From an uncultured Lachnospiraceae bacterium (GTDB taxonomy: Bacteria; Bacillota; Clostridia; Lachnospirales; Lachnospiraceae): a DNA stretch of 12,157 bases. This document shows positions 1 to 7,439 of this stretch, in pieces. The notes under the pieces are model-generated. The model was not told where the DNA came from, searched no databases, and saw only the letters and a program-made list of their open reading frames with translations. Made by a program: the position numbers and the translations under genes. The first letter of the stretch is position 1. Each line of letters starts with the position of its first letter. The stretch is taken from contig UQDA01000046.1 of assembly GCA_900539715.1 (NCBI GenBank), forward strand, positions 1-12,157. The letters are read 5' to 3'.

Positions 1-2349
1 TTCGGGTTTGCGGCTGGAATATATCGAAAAGAGACGGCGGCGAGCCATGTGGTCATCAATGAGGTGTGCAGCAGCAATTTTTCGGCGCTGGCGGATGAGG
101 ATGGAGGATACCCGGATTTTGCGGAGCTGTATAACCCGTCGGAGCGGGAGGTCGTTCTGGACGGCCTGTATCTGTCGGACAGCGAGAAGCATTTGAAAAA
201 AAGCCCGCTGGACAAGGTCCGGATATCGGCGGGCGGAAGGACGGTGATATGGCTGGGCGATTCCGGTTCTGACGGGCTGCATGCGGGCTTTAAGCTTTCA
301 AAGGAAGGGGACAGCCTTTTTTTGAGCGATGGGAACGGAGAGATACTGGACAGCCTCGAGCTGCCGGAGCTGTCTTATGATACGAGCTACGCGCGCAGAA
401 AGGACGGACAGGCAGACTGGTGCAGGATGACGCCGACGCCCGGACTTGCGAATGAGGAAGGGGAGCCGCTGCCGGAACGGAGAGGAGAAGCACCGGTATT
501 TTCGGCAGAGAGCGGCTTTTATGAAGAGGGCTTTGAGCTTGCGATGGAGGCACCAGGCGGGATGGATATCTATTACACGCTGGACGGGAGCGAGCCTTCG
601 GCAGATTCCATTTTATATGAAGGGCCTGTCCGGATAGAGGACGTCAGCGGCAGACCGAACGTTTATGCGGCGAGGACAGACCTTTCCCCGACCAATCCGT
701 ATACGCCGGACTTTGCAGTGGATAAGGCGGCAGTCGTGCGTGCTGTCGCATACGACCCCAGGGAGGATACATACAGCAGGATAAGGACCGCCAGCTATTT
801 TGTGGGATTTTCACAGAAAAAGGAGTATGAGGGTCTGGCAGTCCTTTCCCTGACGGCGGACCCGGACGCCCTGTTTGACGCAGACAGGGGGATTTACGGG
901 AACGGGGCAGAAATGGAGCGCTATAAGGAGCTGGGAGGTCTGCAGGGCGGACAGCTTTTGGACAGCTTTACGGATGAAAACGGCAGCCTGCATCACCGCT
1001 ATATGGCATCGAATGCGTTCCATGAGGGGAAGGAGTGGGAACGGGAGGCTACTATTTCTTTTTTTGACGAGGCTCACACATATCAGTTCACGCAGGACGT
1101 CGGGATAAGGATATCGGGACAGTCCACCCGGGGAGCAGTCCAGAAATCCATGAACATCTACGGCAGGGATATTTATGATGAAAATACGGTATTCCCGTAT
1201 CCGTTTTTTGACGGCATGGAATATTCCAGCATTAAAATCCGAAACGGCGGGAGTGATAACGCCGAAAGCAAGATAATGGACGCGGTGCTGGAATCGCTCG
1301 TGACGGACAGGGACGTTTCCACGCAGGCATCCAGGCCGTGCGTCATCTTTTTAAACGGGGAATACTGGGGAGTTTATAATATCCGGGAGCGCTACGGGGA
1401 AGAGTACCTGACAAATCATTTCGGCGTCGGGAAAAATAACGTATGGCTGATAGATTCGGGAACGGCGGACATCGGAGGGGAGGAGGCAGCCGATGCTTAT
1501 GAGGCGATGCTCTCTCTGGGAGAGTATGACCTGACTGTACCTGAAAATTATGCGCTGGCGGAAAGCATGATAGATATGCAGAGCCTGATAGATTTTTACT
1601 GTATCAATCACTATATCGACAATATGGACCTGGGATTTGGACAGAATATGGCGCTGTGGCGCACTGTCTGGCAGGAAAACGCTGCAGAGGGAGACGCACG
1701 CTGGCGGTGGATGATATTCGATACGGACGGTTCCATGACGGGATGGGATAATAACACGTTTGAAAATTCCGAGCCGTGGGATGCAGAGATGTCATTGATG
1801 GATGAGCCGCTGATGCGTTCTCTGATGAAAAATGAAACGTTCCGGAAGAGGTTTGCCCTCTCCTTTATGGATATCGCCAACACCTGCCTTGAGTATGAAA
1901 GGGTTCATGGGATTTTGGAGGAGTGGCGCAAAACCTACCGGACGCAGGTGACGCGCAGTCATCAGCGTTTTTTTGCGGAGGACTTTTCCGAGGCGGATTT
2001 TGACGGGTATCTGGACGGGATGGACGCATTTTTCAAAAAACGTTTTGACTATATTGTGCCGTGTATGGCGCAGGAGCTGGGACTTTCAGGAACGTTGGAA
2101 AAGGTGACGGTTACGGTCGCTTCGCCGGAGGGAGGAAACGTACTGGTGAACACGGCTTCCACGGGGGACAGCCGGACGTGGAGCGGTTTTTATTATACGG
2201 ATTATCCGCTTACGGTGACGGCGGTGCCGGAGGAAGGATGGGAGTTTGCGGGCTGGAGCGGTGCGGCATCCGGCAGGGAGCTTACACAGGACGTGACAGT
2301 CAGGGATGGCGGCGTCCGGCTGCATGCGCGGTTTGTACGCAGCGGATGA
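1..2349 (+). CDS. CotH kinase family surface protein with lamin-tail domain, 5' partial
   Basis: The reading frame is already open at base 1, so the start and any signal peptide lie upstream; 782 residues are visible. The GTG at 49 falls at the edge of the first domain and is unlikely to be the true start. Domains in order: a lamin-tail-like domain (about 46-430, beginning VVINEV), a chitobiase/hexosaminidase C-terminal-like domain (about 490-810, IYYTLDGSEPS), a CotH kinase domain (about 1100-1960) and an InlB-type repeat at the end (about 2095-2340, EEGWEFAGWSG). CotH features are RISGQSTRG, RNGGSD, GVYNIRERYGEEYL and the acidic pair in RWRWMIFDTD (D574 and D576 of the visible chain). CotH proteins are atypical kinases that phosphorylate spore-coat or secreted proteins. 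Here the accessory domains suggest a secreted or wall-attached protein rather than a spore-coat one. It is the first visible gene of a four-gene operon. Family assignment is firm; the substrate is unknown. Confidence 0.9.
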   Translation, partial: FGFAAGIYRKETAASHVVINEVCSSNFSALADEDGGYPDFAELYNPSEREVVLDGLYLSDSEKHLKKSPLDKVRISAGGRTVIWLGDSGSDGLHAGFKLSKEGDSLFLSDGNGEILDSLELPELSYDTSYARRKDGQADWCRMTPTPGLANEEGEPLPERRGEAPVFSAESGFYEEGFELAMEAPGGMDIYYTLDGSEPSADSILYEGPVRIEDVSGRPNVYAARTDLSPTNPYTPDFAVDKAAVVRAVAYDPREDTYSRIRTASYFVGFSQKKEYEGLAVLSLTADPDALFDADRGIYGNGAEMERYKELGGLQGGQLLDSFTDENGSLHHRYMASNAFHEGKEWEREATISFFDEAHTYQFTQDVGIRISGQSTRGAVQKSMNIYGRDIYDENTVFPYPFFDGMEYSSIKIRNGGSDNAESKIMDAVLESLVTDRDVSTQASRPCVIFLNGEYWGVYNIRERYGEEYLTNHFGVGKNNVWLIDSGTADIGGEEAADAYEAMLSLGEYDLTVPENYALAESMIDMQSLIDFYCINHYIDNMDLGFGQNMALWRTVWQENAAEGDARWRWMIFDTDGSMTGWDNNTFENSEPWDAEMSLMDEPLMRSLMKNETFRKRFALSFMDIANTCLEYERVHGILEEWRKTYRTQVTRSHQRFFAEDFSEADFDGYLDGMDAFFKKRFDYIVPCMAQELGLSGTLEKVTVTVASPEGGNVLVNTASTGDSRTWSGFYYTDYPLTVTAVPEEGWEFAGWSGAASGRELTQDVTVRDGGVRLHARFVRSG

Positions 2350-2403
2350 AGGATGATCATATAAAAATACGATCGTGCGCACACTTTTTTGCGGAGGATA
2401 CTT

Positions 2404-3273
2404 ATGAAAAAAATGATAGGTGCGGCGTCGCTCCTGCTGGCGGTCTTTCTGGGCGGCTGCGGGGAGCTGTGGTCGGAACCGGTCGGGACGATGGCGGCGA
2501 CGGCGGCGGAAAAGGGAGACGGCGCTGCGGAATATGAGATAACGGAAATGGATTTCCGGACGGAGGCTGCTGATGCGGTCCGGATAGAGCTTTCCGGGGA
2601 GGAAAACGGGAGCGGGTATGAAAGGACGGAGGAAGGGATACTTATCACGTCCCCGGGGACCTATGTGCTGAGCGGCGTGCTGGAAAAGGGCGGTGTGACA
2701 GTGGATGTTTATGAGGATGAGGTAGTACACCTGATTTTGGACGGGGTTCAGATACGGGCGGCTGCAGGACCGGCAATCTATATTGCGGAGGCGGAAAAGG
2801 CTGTGATAACGGCAAAGGAAGGAACCTACAATGTGCTCTCGGATTCGGCGCATCGCAGAGAGGGAGCGGATGCCTGTATTTTTTCGGAGGCGGATCTGAC
2901 GCTGAACGGGAGCGGCAGATTGGCGGTATTTGGTTTTCATGAGCACGGGATCCGGTCGCGTGACGTGGTAAAAACCGTTGGCAGCCCGGTCTATGTGAAA
3001 GCCAAAGGAGACGGCATACGGGGAAACAATGGTGTGATACTCTACGGAAGCGATGTGGAGGTAGAGTGTGAGGGAAACGGTATCCGGTCGGAGGACGCCC
3101 GGGACATGGTCGTTCTGGAGGGCGGAATCTGCAAGGTCATTGCAGGAAAATATGCGATAAAAGCAGACCGTCATGTGGAGGTAAACGGATGTATGACGGA
3201 CTTGTATGCCGTGCTCGGGGAAGTGGACTGCAGCGGTACGGTATTGATGGAAACGACGGCGGGAAAGGAATGA
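2404..3273 (+). CDS. Lipoprotein, Cthe_2159-like carbohydrate-binding domain
   Basis: This 289-residue protein starts at ATG 2404, chosen because GGAGG (2393-2397) lies 6 nt upstream; a TTG at 2389 overlaps that site. The N-terminus MKKMIGAAS..LLAVFLGGC is a signal peptide with a lipobox, and Cys19 is the predicted lipidated residue, so the mature protein should be anchored outside the membrane. Residues from about 45 onward carry short beta-strand repeats (GTYVLSGVLEKGGVTVDV, VHLILDGVQI, IYIAEAEKAVITAKEG, GDGIRGNNGVILYGSDVEV, GNGIRSEDARDMVVLEGG). These fit the right-handed beta-helix of the Cthe_2159 family (DUF4353), whose founding member binds cellulose and polygalacturonate. It lies 54 nt after the CotH gene and 4 nt before the VTC gene, so co-transcription is likely. 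Ligand is unknown; family call is from recalled sequence style. Confidence 0.82.
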   Translation: MKKMIGAASLLLAVFLGGCGELWSEPVGTMAATAAEKGDGAAEYEITEMDFRTEAADAVRIELSGEENGSGYERTEEGILITSPGTYVLSGVLEKGGVTVDVYEDEVVHLILDGVQIRAAAGPAIYIAEAEKAVITAKEGTYNVLSDSAHRREGADACIFSEADLTLNGSGRLAVFGFHEHGIRSRDVVKTVGSPVYVKAKGDGIRGNNGVILYGSDVEVECEGNGIRSEDARDMVVLEGGICKVIAGKYAIKADRHVEVNGCMTDLYAVLGEVDCSGTVLMETTAGKE

Positions 3274-3277
3274 AAAC

Positions 3278-4024
3278 GTGAAATACAGGCATGAATACAA
3301 ATATTACTGCACCGCGCGGGAAATGGCGGAGCTTCTGGCAAGGGCGCGGGGGCTGATGCGTCCGGATCTCCATGCGGGAGCGGACGGGGCGTACCGGGTG
3401 AGGAGCCTTTATTTCGATACGCCGGAGGACGCCTGCTATTTTGAAACAGAAGACGGTGTGGATGTGCGGGATAAGTACCGTATCAGGATATATGATGGAA
3501 GCGCGGAGCGGATATCTTTGGAACGAAAAAGCAAGAAAAACGGCATGACCCTAAAGAGTGCATGCCGTATCGAAGAAGGGCTGTGCCGGAGGCTGATGAC
3601 GGGACAGGGACTGTTTTCAGAAGGCGTTTTTGGGGATGGGATGTATGCCGACAGGGAAGGTGAAGGCGTCTCTGCCGAAAAGATGCGGCGGTCGGAGCTT
3701 TTGAGGGGAATGCGGGAGCGGTGTATGCGCCCGGCGGTGATAGTGGAATATCTGCGCTATCCCTTCGTGGAACGGAATGGAAACGTGCGGGTTACATTTG
3801 ATATGCAGATCACATCATCCTGTGATTTTAACGGATTTTTAGAGGAAAGGCTCGGAGGCAGGCCGATCCTTCCAATGGGCGGCGGCATTCTTGAGGTGAA
3901 ATGGGATTCTTTTGTCCCGGAATATATAAAAGAAGGGCTGCAGATGGGTTCTTTGCAGCGCATCAGCTTTTCAAAATACTGCCTGTGCAGAAAATACAAT
4001 GTATACGGAGGGATAAGGGCATGA
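3278..4024 (+). CDS. Polyphosphate polymerase (VTC) domain protein
   Basis: This 248-residue protein starts at GTG 3278, preceded by AAAGGA (3264-3269) and only 4 nt after the previous stop. The sequence follows the VTC/CYTH-like tunnel fold: HEYKYY near residue 6, YRVRSLYFDTP (39-49), DKYRIRIYD (65-73), ISLERKSKKNG (79-89), VIVEYLRYPF (154-163), VRVTFD (170-175), ILEVKW (204-209) and FSKYCLCRKY (231-240). Known VTC proteins make inorganic polyphosphate from ATP, using Arg/Lys residues lining the tunnel and acidic residues for metal. Candidates visible here are K8, R40, R42, R68, R70, K84, E157, E206 and K208. There is no signal peptide, so the domain should be cytoplasmic, working beside the DUF4956 membrane protein whose ATG overlaps its stop. 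The catalytic role is inferred from family; bacterial members of this length are poorly characterised. Confidence 0.86.
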   Translation: MKYRHEYKYYCTAREMAELLARARGLMRPDLHAGADGAYRVRSLYFDTPEDACYFETEDGVDVRDKYRIRIYDGSAERISLERKSKKNGMTLKSACRIEEGLCRRLMTGQGLFSEGVFGDGMYADREGEGVSAEKMRRSELLRGMRERCMRPAVIVEYLRYPFVERNGNVRVTFDMQITSSCDFNGFLEERLGGRPILPMGGGILEVKWDSFVPEYIKEGLQMGSLQRISFSKYCLCRKYNVYGGIRA

Positions 4025-4695
4025 ATTTTGCGGATATTTTTAAACAGTCGTTTTTGCAGGGCTATGCGTCGTCTTCGCTGACCGTGACGTCGGTGGTGAG
4101 CTGTATGGTCGTGGTGACGCTCGTTTCGGGGTATATTTTTATGGTATACCGTCTGATTTCAAGGGATTCATTTTATAATCTGAATTTTAACATCGCGCTT
4201 CCGGCTATTGCGGTCATCACGGCGGCGATCATCCTGACGATTCAGGCGAGCATCGTTATCTCGCTGGGAATGGTCGGCGCATTGTCCATCGTCCGTTTCA
4301 GGACGGCGGTCAAGGACCCGATGGACCTGGTGTTTCTGTTCTGGGCGATAAGCGCGGGCATCATCTGCGGTGCGGGGCTTTCCATGATAGCCGTGATAGC
4401 GTCCGTGGTGGTGACGGTGATAGTGGTGGCTGCGAACAGGCTGCCGCGGATGCACGCTTCCCAAATCCTTCTTGTAAGCTGCGATACGTGCGAAAATGAA
4501 CGGGCGGTCATGGAGGAGATAGAAAAGAGCTGTTCCTTATACAAGGTAAAATCCCGGAATATGGCGTCCGACCGTCTGGATATGGCGGTCGAAGTGCGGA
4601 TAAAGGATGCAGAGGGATTTATGCTGCGTCTGGTTAAGCTGCCGCATGTGACCAACGCATCGCTGGTGGACCATGACGGGGAAGTGACGTTTTAA
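4021..4695 (+). CDS. DUF4956 family membrane protein
   Basis: This 224-residue protein starts at ATG 4021, overlapping the VTC stop as ATGA, with GGAGGG (4007-4012) 8 nt upstream. Hydrophobic segments lie at about residues 20-43, 58-82, 103-120 and 121-138, followed by a soluble C-terminal domain (about 140-224) rich in charged residues. The stretch GMVGALSIVRFRTAVKDP (83-100), then the FLFWAI..GI..GAG pattern (105-119), is the conserved core of DUF4956. That core resembles the MgtC-like membrane motif. DUF4956 genes are repeatedly found next to VTC-domain genes, so the protein may export, anchor or sense the polymerase product, but no function is proven. It ends the operon 10 nt before a strong hairpin terminator. 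The in-frame GTG far upstream at 3901 lies inside the VTC gene and is not credible. Confidence 0.86.
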   Translation: MNFADIFKQSFLQGYASSSLTVTSVVSCMVVVTLVSGYIFMVYRLISRDSFYNLNFNIALPAIAVITAAIILTIQASIVISLGMVGALSIVRFRTAVKDPMDLVFLFWAISAGIICGAGLSMIAVIASVVVTVIVVAANRLPRMHASQILLVSCDTCENERAVMEEIEKSCSLYKVKSRNMASDRLDMAVEVRIKDAEGFMLRLVKLPHVTNASLVDHDGEVTF

Positions 4696-4699
4696 AGAC

Positions 4700-4729
4700 A
4701 AAAAGGAGAGGGTCATGCCCTCTCTTTTT
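4700..4729. terminator. Bidirectional intrinsic terminator
   Basis: GAGAGGG (4706-4712) pairs with CCCTCTC (4718-4724) across loop TCATG. A run of A precedes the stem (4700-4704) and a run of T follows it (4725-4729), so it can act on both strands. It ends the DUF4956 operon and the convergent MATE gene. The MATE stop codon (complement of 4713-4715) sits in the loop. Confidence 0.85.
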
Positions 4730-6044
4730 GCTGCAGTATCTTCATATAGACAAGCCCGGTAATGTCTGCGATGACCCAGCCGATGGGGATGGCGAGCCAG
4801 ATGCCGATTTCCCGTAAAAAAGTGGCGGACAGCGCATAGGCGAGCACAACGCGCAGACCGAGGGAGATGACTGTGAGGATAACGGACATTTCGGCGCGTC
4901 TTACAGCGCGGTAATAGCCGTAGAGCAAAAACAGACAGCCTATCCCGCAGTAGAAAGCCCCTTCGATACGCAGATACTGCACGCCGGAGGCGATGACGGC
5001 GGTTTCCTTCGGACTGATGAAAAGCTGCATGAGCGGCTCCGCAAAAAGAAACACGACGGCGGAAATGACGATACAGAAGCAGAAGCTGATAAGAAACGAC
5101 TGTTTTGTGCCGCGCCGGATGCGGTCCCGGTCCCCGGCGCCGTAATTCTGGGCGACGAAGGTGGAGTAGGCGTTTCCAAAATCCTGCACCGGAAGATAGG
5201 CGAAGGTATCTATCTTAACAGCGGCGGCAAAGGCTGCCATGACCGTCGGGCCGAAGCTGTTGACGAGCCCCTGAACGAGAAGGATGCCGAAATTCATGAC
5301 GGACTGCTGCAGGCAGGTGAGGAAGGAAAGATTCCCGAGCTCTTTTAAGATTCCCCTGCTGAAAGCGGTTTTTTTCAGAGAAGGGAAAAATTCTGGGCAG
5401 CGCAGCCTTACATAGAGCAGGATGCCGACGCCGGAAACATATTGGGCGATGACGGTGGCATATGCCGCGCCCCGGATGCCGAGAGGAAGATACGCCACAA
5501 ACAGGATGTCCAGCGCGATGTTCAAAAGGGCGGACACGGCGAGGAAGACGAGCGGGACCGTAGAGTTTCCGAGGGAGCGCAGAAGGCAGGAAAAAAAGTT
5601 GTACAGGGAGGTGGCGATGATACCGGCAAAAATGACTGCAAGGTACTGCCGCATCCCGTCCCAGACTTCCGCAGGAACGCGCAGAAATGAAAGTATCGGG
5701 TCGAGCAGGAGGAATATCGCGATATTTAAAAGAACGGTCACGGACAGGATGAGGCAAAAGGCGTGGCAGATGGAGGATTTGAGAGCGTCTTTGTCGCCTT
5801 TTCCCTGGTAGATGGAAAAAAGCGCGCCGGAGCCCATGCTCAGCCCCAGAAAAATCGACGTCAGAAAGGTCATGAGCGTATAGGAGCTGCCGACGGCCGC
5901 CAGCGCATTGCCGCCCAGCACGCGCCCGACCACGAGGGTGTCCGCCACATTGTAAAACTGCTGTAAAAGATTGCCCGCCATCATCGGCAGGGAAAATAAA
6001 AGAAGGGAGCGGGAGATGCTCCCCTTTGTGAGGTCATGGTACAT
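4713..6044 (-). CDS. MATE family multidrug/toxin efflux transporter
   Basis: This 443-residue integral membrane protein starts at ATG (complement of 6042-6044) with GGAGG (complement of 6053-6057) 8 nt upstream. The N-terminus MYHDLTKGSISRSLLLFSLPMMAGNLLQQFYNVAD and VVGRVLGGNALAAVG are typical of the MATE/NorM-DinF superfamily. The equivalent second-half motif is PVQDFGNAYSTFVAQNYGAGD. About 12 hydrophobic helices fill the chain, and the length matches the family norm of 440-460. Members export cationic drugs or metabolites using Na+ or H+ gradients; substrate specificity cannot be read from the sequence. It is monocistronic, with its own candidate promoter at 6078-6106, and converges on the DUF4956 operon at a shared terminator. 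Its large overlapping ORFs on both strands are compositional shadows. Confidence 0.93.
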   Translation of the reverse strand: MYHDLTKGSISRSLLLFSLPMMAGNLLQQFYNVADTLVVGRVLGGNALAAVGSSYTLMTFLTSIFLGLSMGSGALFSIYQGKGDKDALKSSICHAFCLILSVTVLLNIAIFLLLDPILSFLRVPAEVWDGMRQYLAVIFAGIIATSLYNFFSCLLRSLGNSTVPLVFLAVSALLNIALDILFVAYLPLGIRGAAYATVIAQYVSGVGILLYVRLRCPEFFPSLKKTAFSRGILKELGNLSFLTCLQQSVMNFGILLVQGLVNSFGPTVMAAFAAAVKIDTFAYLPVQDFGNAYSTFVAQNYGAGDRDRIRRGTKQSFLISFCFCIVISAVVFLFAEPLMQLFISPKETAVIASGVQYLRIEGAFYCGIGCLFLLYGYYRAVRRAEMSVILTVISLGLRVVLAYALSATFLREIGIWLAIPIGWVIADITGLVYMKILQQKERA

Positions 6045-6077
6045 ATGAGAAGCCTCCTGAAATTTGTTCCGTTTATT

Positions 6078-6106
6078 ACTATATCGGATTTTGTGGGAAA
6101 AGGCAA
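6078..6106 (-). promoter_or_regulatory. Candidate sigma-A promoter of the MATE gene
   Basis: On the minus strand, TTGCCT (complement of 6101-6106) is followed after exactly 17 nt by TATAGT (complement of 6078-6083). The -10 box lies 33 nt upstream of the start codon, ahead of the GGAGG site. Spacing and hexamers fit a vegetative promoter. Confidence 0.6.
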
Positions 6107-6199
6107 TTTGGATATGCGAAAGCAGGTATACAAGCGCAAAAAAGTGGTGTAAGATTATATTGTAGCACAGTTAAAAGTTGATACAGAAGGGGAATGTGA

Positions 6200-7192
6200 A
6201 TGCAGAGTGAACTCAGCAAAACGATCGATGTGGCTGATGTAAAAGCTCAGTATGACGCGCAGTGCAAAAGAGTATTATCGCAGAGGGAGATACTCGCACG
6301 GATACTAAAGGAGGTTGCGGAAGAATTCAGAGGGATGGAGCTGGAGGAGGTCGCAGCGTGTATCGAAGGGGAACCGGAAATTTCATCGGTGAAGGCAGAG
6401 CCGGGCAAAACGAATCCGGTCATCACGGGGATTTCCACAGAAAGTACGGTGTCGGGGGAGGGGAGTATTTATTACGATATCCGTTTTTGTGCCAGCGTTC
6501 CGGGGAATGGAGAGAGGATACGGCTTATCATAAACGTGGAGGCGCAGAAGGATTATTATCCGGGCTATCAGATACCGACGAGAGGAGTGTTTTATTGTGC
6601 CAGAATGATTTCGTCACAGATGGGGACGGAATTTGTCAATGCGGAATATGACGATATCAAGAAGGTGTATTCCATCTGGATATGTATGAATGTTCCGGGA
6701 AAAATCGGAAATGCCATCGCGGAATACAGGATGGAAAAACGGGACATCATCCCGGGCTTCCCGGATATAAAGAGCGCATATGATAAGCTTTCCGTTATTG
6801 TGATAGGCCTGTGCGACAGAGAGAAATCCCCGAATGAGCTGACGGGAATGCTGAACGTATTGCTGTCACCGGATATTGCGGCACAGGATAAGAAAAAACA
6901 GCTGGCGGAAAAGTATGATATGAAAATGGAAGACGGATTAGGGAAGGAGGTAGACCTTATGTGCAATCTGTCAGGATATGTTGAAAAGAAAGCGATAGAG
7001 CGCGGAATCGAGCAGGGGCTGGAACGTGGTATTGAGCAGGGAATCGAGCAGGGAATCGAGCAGGGGCTGGAGGCACTGGTACAGACGCTGAAACCCATTT
7101 ATGATTTTGAAAAATTGTATGAGGCGGTCGTGAAAAATCCCGTTTATGCACATGTGACGAGAGAAGAGATACGTCGGCTGTACGAGAAGTGA
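6200..7192 (+). CDS. Rpn family PD-(D/E)XK nuclease/putative transposase
   Basis: This 330-residue protein starts at ATG 6200, with AAGGGG (6187-6192) 7 nt upstream. The core is YYDIRF (D93), then strand IRLIINVEAQ (E114, Q116), then the aromatic/Arg-rich helix GYQIPTRGVFYCARMIS. This D...ExQ layout is the one used by Rpn/PDDEXK_2 proteins, which are recombination-promoting DNA endonucleases described first in E. coli as RpnA-E. Downstream is the usual helical region, then a charged linker of GIEQ/GLER tetrapeptides (residues about 269-292, encoded by 12-nt repeats), then a short C-terminal helix. No neighbouring transposon ends are visible, so it is a stand-alone copy, as is common in Lachnospiraceae. 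The gene is divergent from MATE. Catalytic activity and role are inferred from family only. Confidence 0.85.
   Translation: MQSELSKTIDVADVKAQYDAQCKRVLSQREILARILKEVAEEFRGMELEEVAACIEGEPEISSVKAEPGKTNPVITGISTESTVSGEGSIYYDIRFCASVPGNGERIRLIINVEAQKDYYPGYQIPTRGVFYCARMISSQMGTEFVNAEYDDIKKVYSIWICMNVPGKIGNAIAEYRMEKRDIIPGFPDIKSAYDKLSVIVIGLCDREKSPNELTGMLNVLLSPDIAAQDKKKQLAEKYDMKMEDGLGKEVDLMCNLSGYVEKKAIERGIEQGLERGIEQGIEQGIEQGLEALVQTLKPIYDFEKLYEAVVKNPVYAHVTREEIRRLYEK
7004..7075 (+). repeat. 12-nt tandem repeat inside the Rpn-like gene
   Basis: Six 12-nt units encode GIEQ/GLER-type tetrapeptides. GGAATCGAGCAG is exact at 7004-7015, 7040-7051 and 7052-7063. Variants are GGGCTGGAACGT (7016), GGTATTGAGCAG (7028) and GGGCTGGAGGCA (7064). 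Unit changes keep the reading frame, so only linker length would vary. Confidence 0.9.
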
Positions 7193-7267
7193 GACGGTTC
7201 GTCTCGCTGGGGACGGGCGCTGTCAGGCAATGTTTGTCTTTTGCGCGGTTGCGTATAAAAAAGGAGG

Positions 7268-7291
7268 GCCGGCAGGATGTTTCCTGCCGGC
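7268..7291. other. Perfect 10-bp hairpin between Rpn-like gene and ispF
   Basis: GCCGGCAGGA (7268-7277) and TCCTGCCGGC (7282-7291) are perfectly complementary across loop TGTT. No T-run follows on the + strand, so it is a poor + terminator. On the minus strand a T6 run follows after a 5-nt gap. GGAGG lies just upstream (7263-7267). It may still end the Rpn-like transcript by a non-canonical route or act as an mRNA stabiliser. Confidence 0.6.
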
Positions 7292-7439
7292 TGATATGAA
7301 AAAGAAGTATTTTAAAAAAGATTGTTGTCTTTTTATGATTTTATGATACAGGATAGTTGTGACGATAATCTGTCAGGAAAATGAAAAGTTTGTGAACGGT
7401 TTGTGTAGAAAATTTGATGACACAGGAATGGAGGAAGCT

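Noticed and set aside
2086..3300. 404-residue open frame on the minus strand
   Set aside because: It lies antisense to the CotH and lipoprotein genes, is full of Arg, His, Pro and Ser, has no recognisable domain, and arises from the codon bias of the GC-rich genes opposite.
5215..5811. Long frames on both strands within the MATE gene
   Set aside because: These are compositional shadows of a clear MATE coding sequence, with no ribosome binding site or motif.
6133..6161. Promoter for the Rpn-like gene using TATATT at 6156
   Set aside because: No acceptable -35 hexamer lies 16-18 nt upstream.
7004..7075. CRISPR-like repeats
   Set aside because: The units are contiguous 12-nt coding repeats with no spacers.
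7193..7207. GAGACG-GTT-CGTCTC hairpin right after the Rpn-like stop
   Set aside because: It has six base pairs with no T-run after it; too weak to call a terminator on its own.
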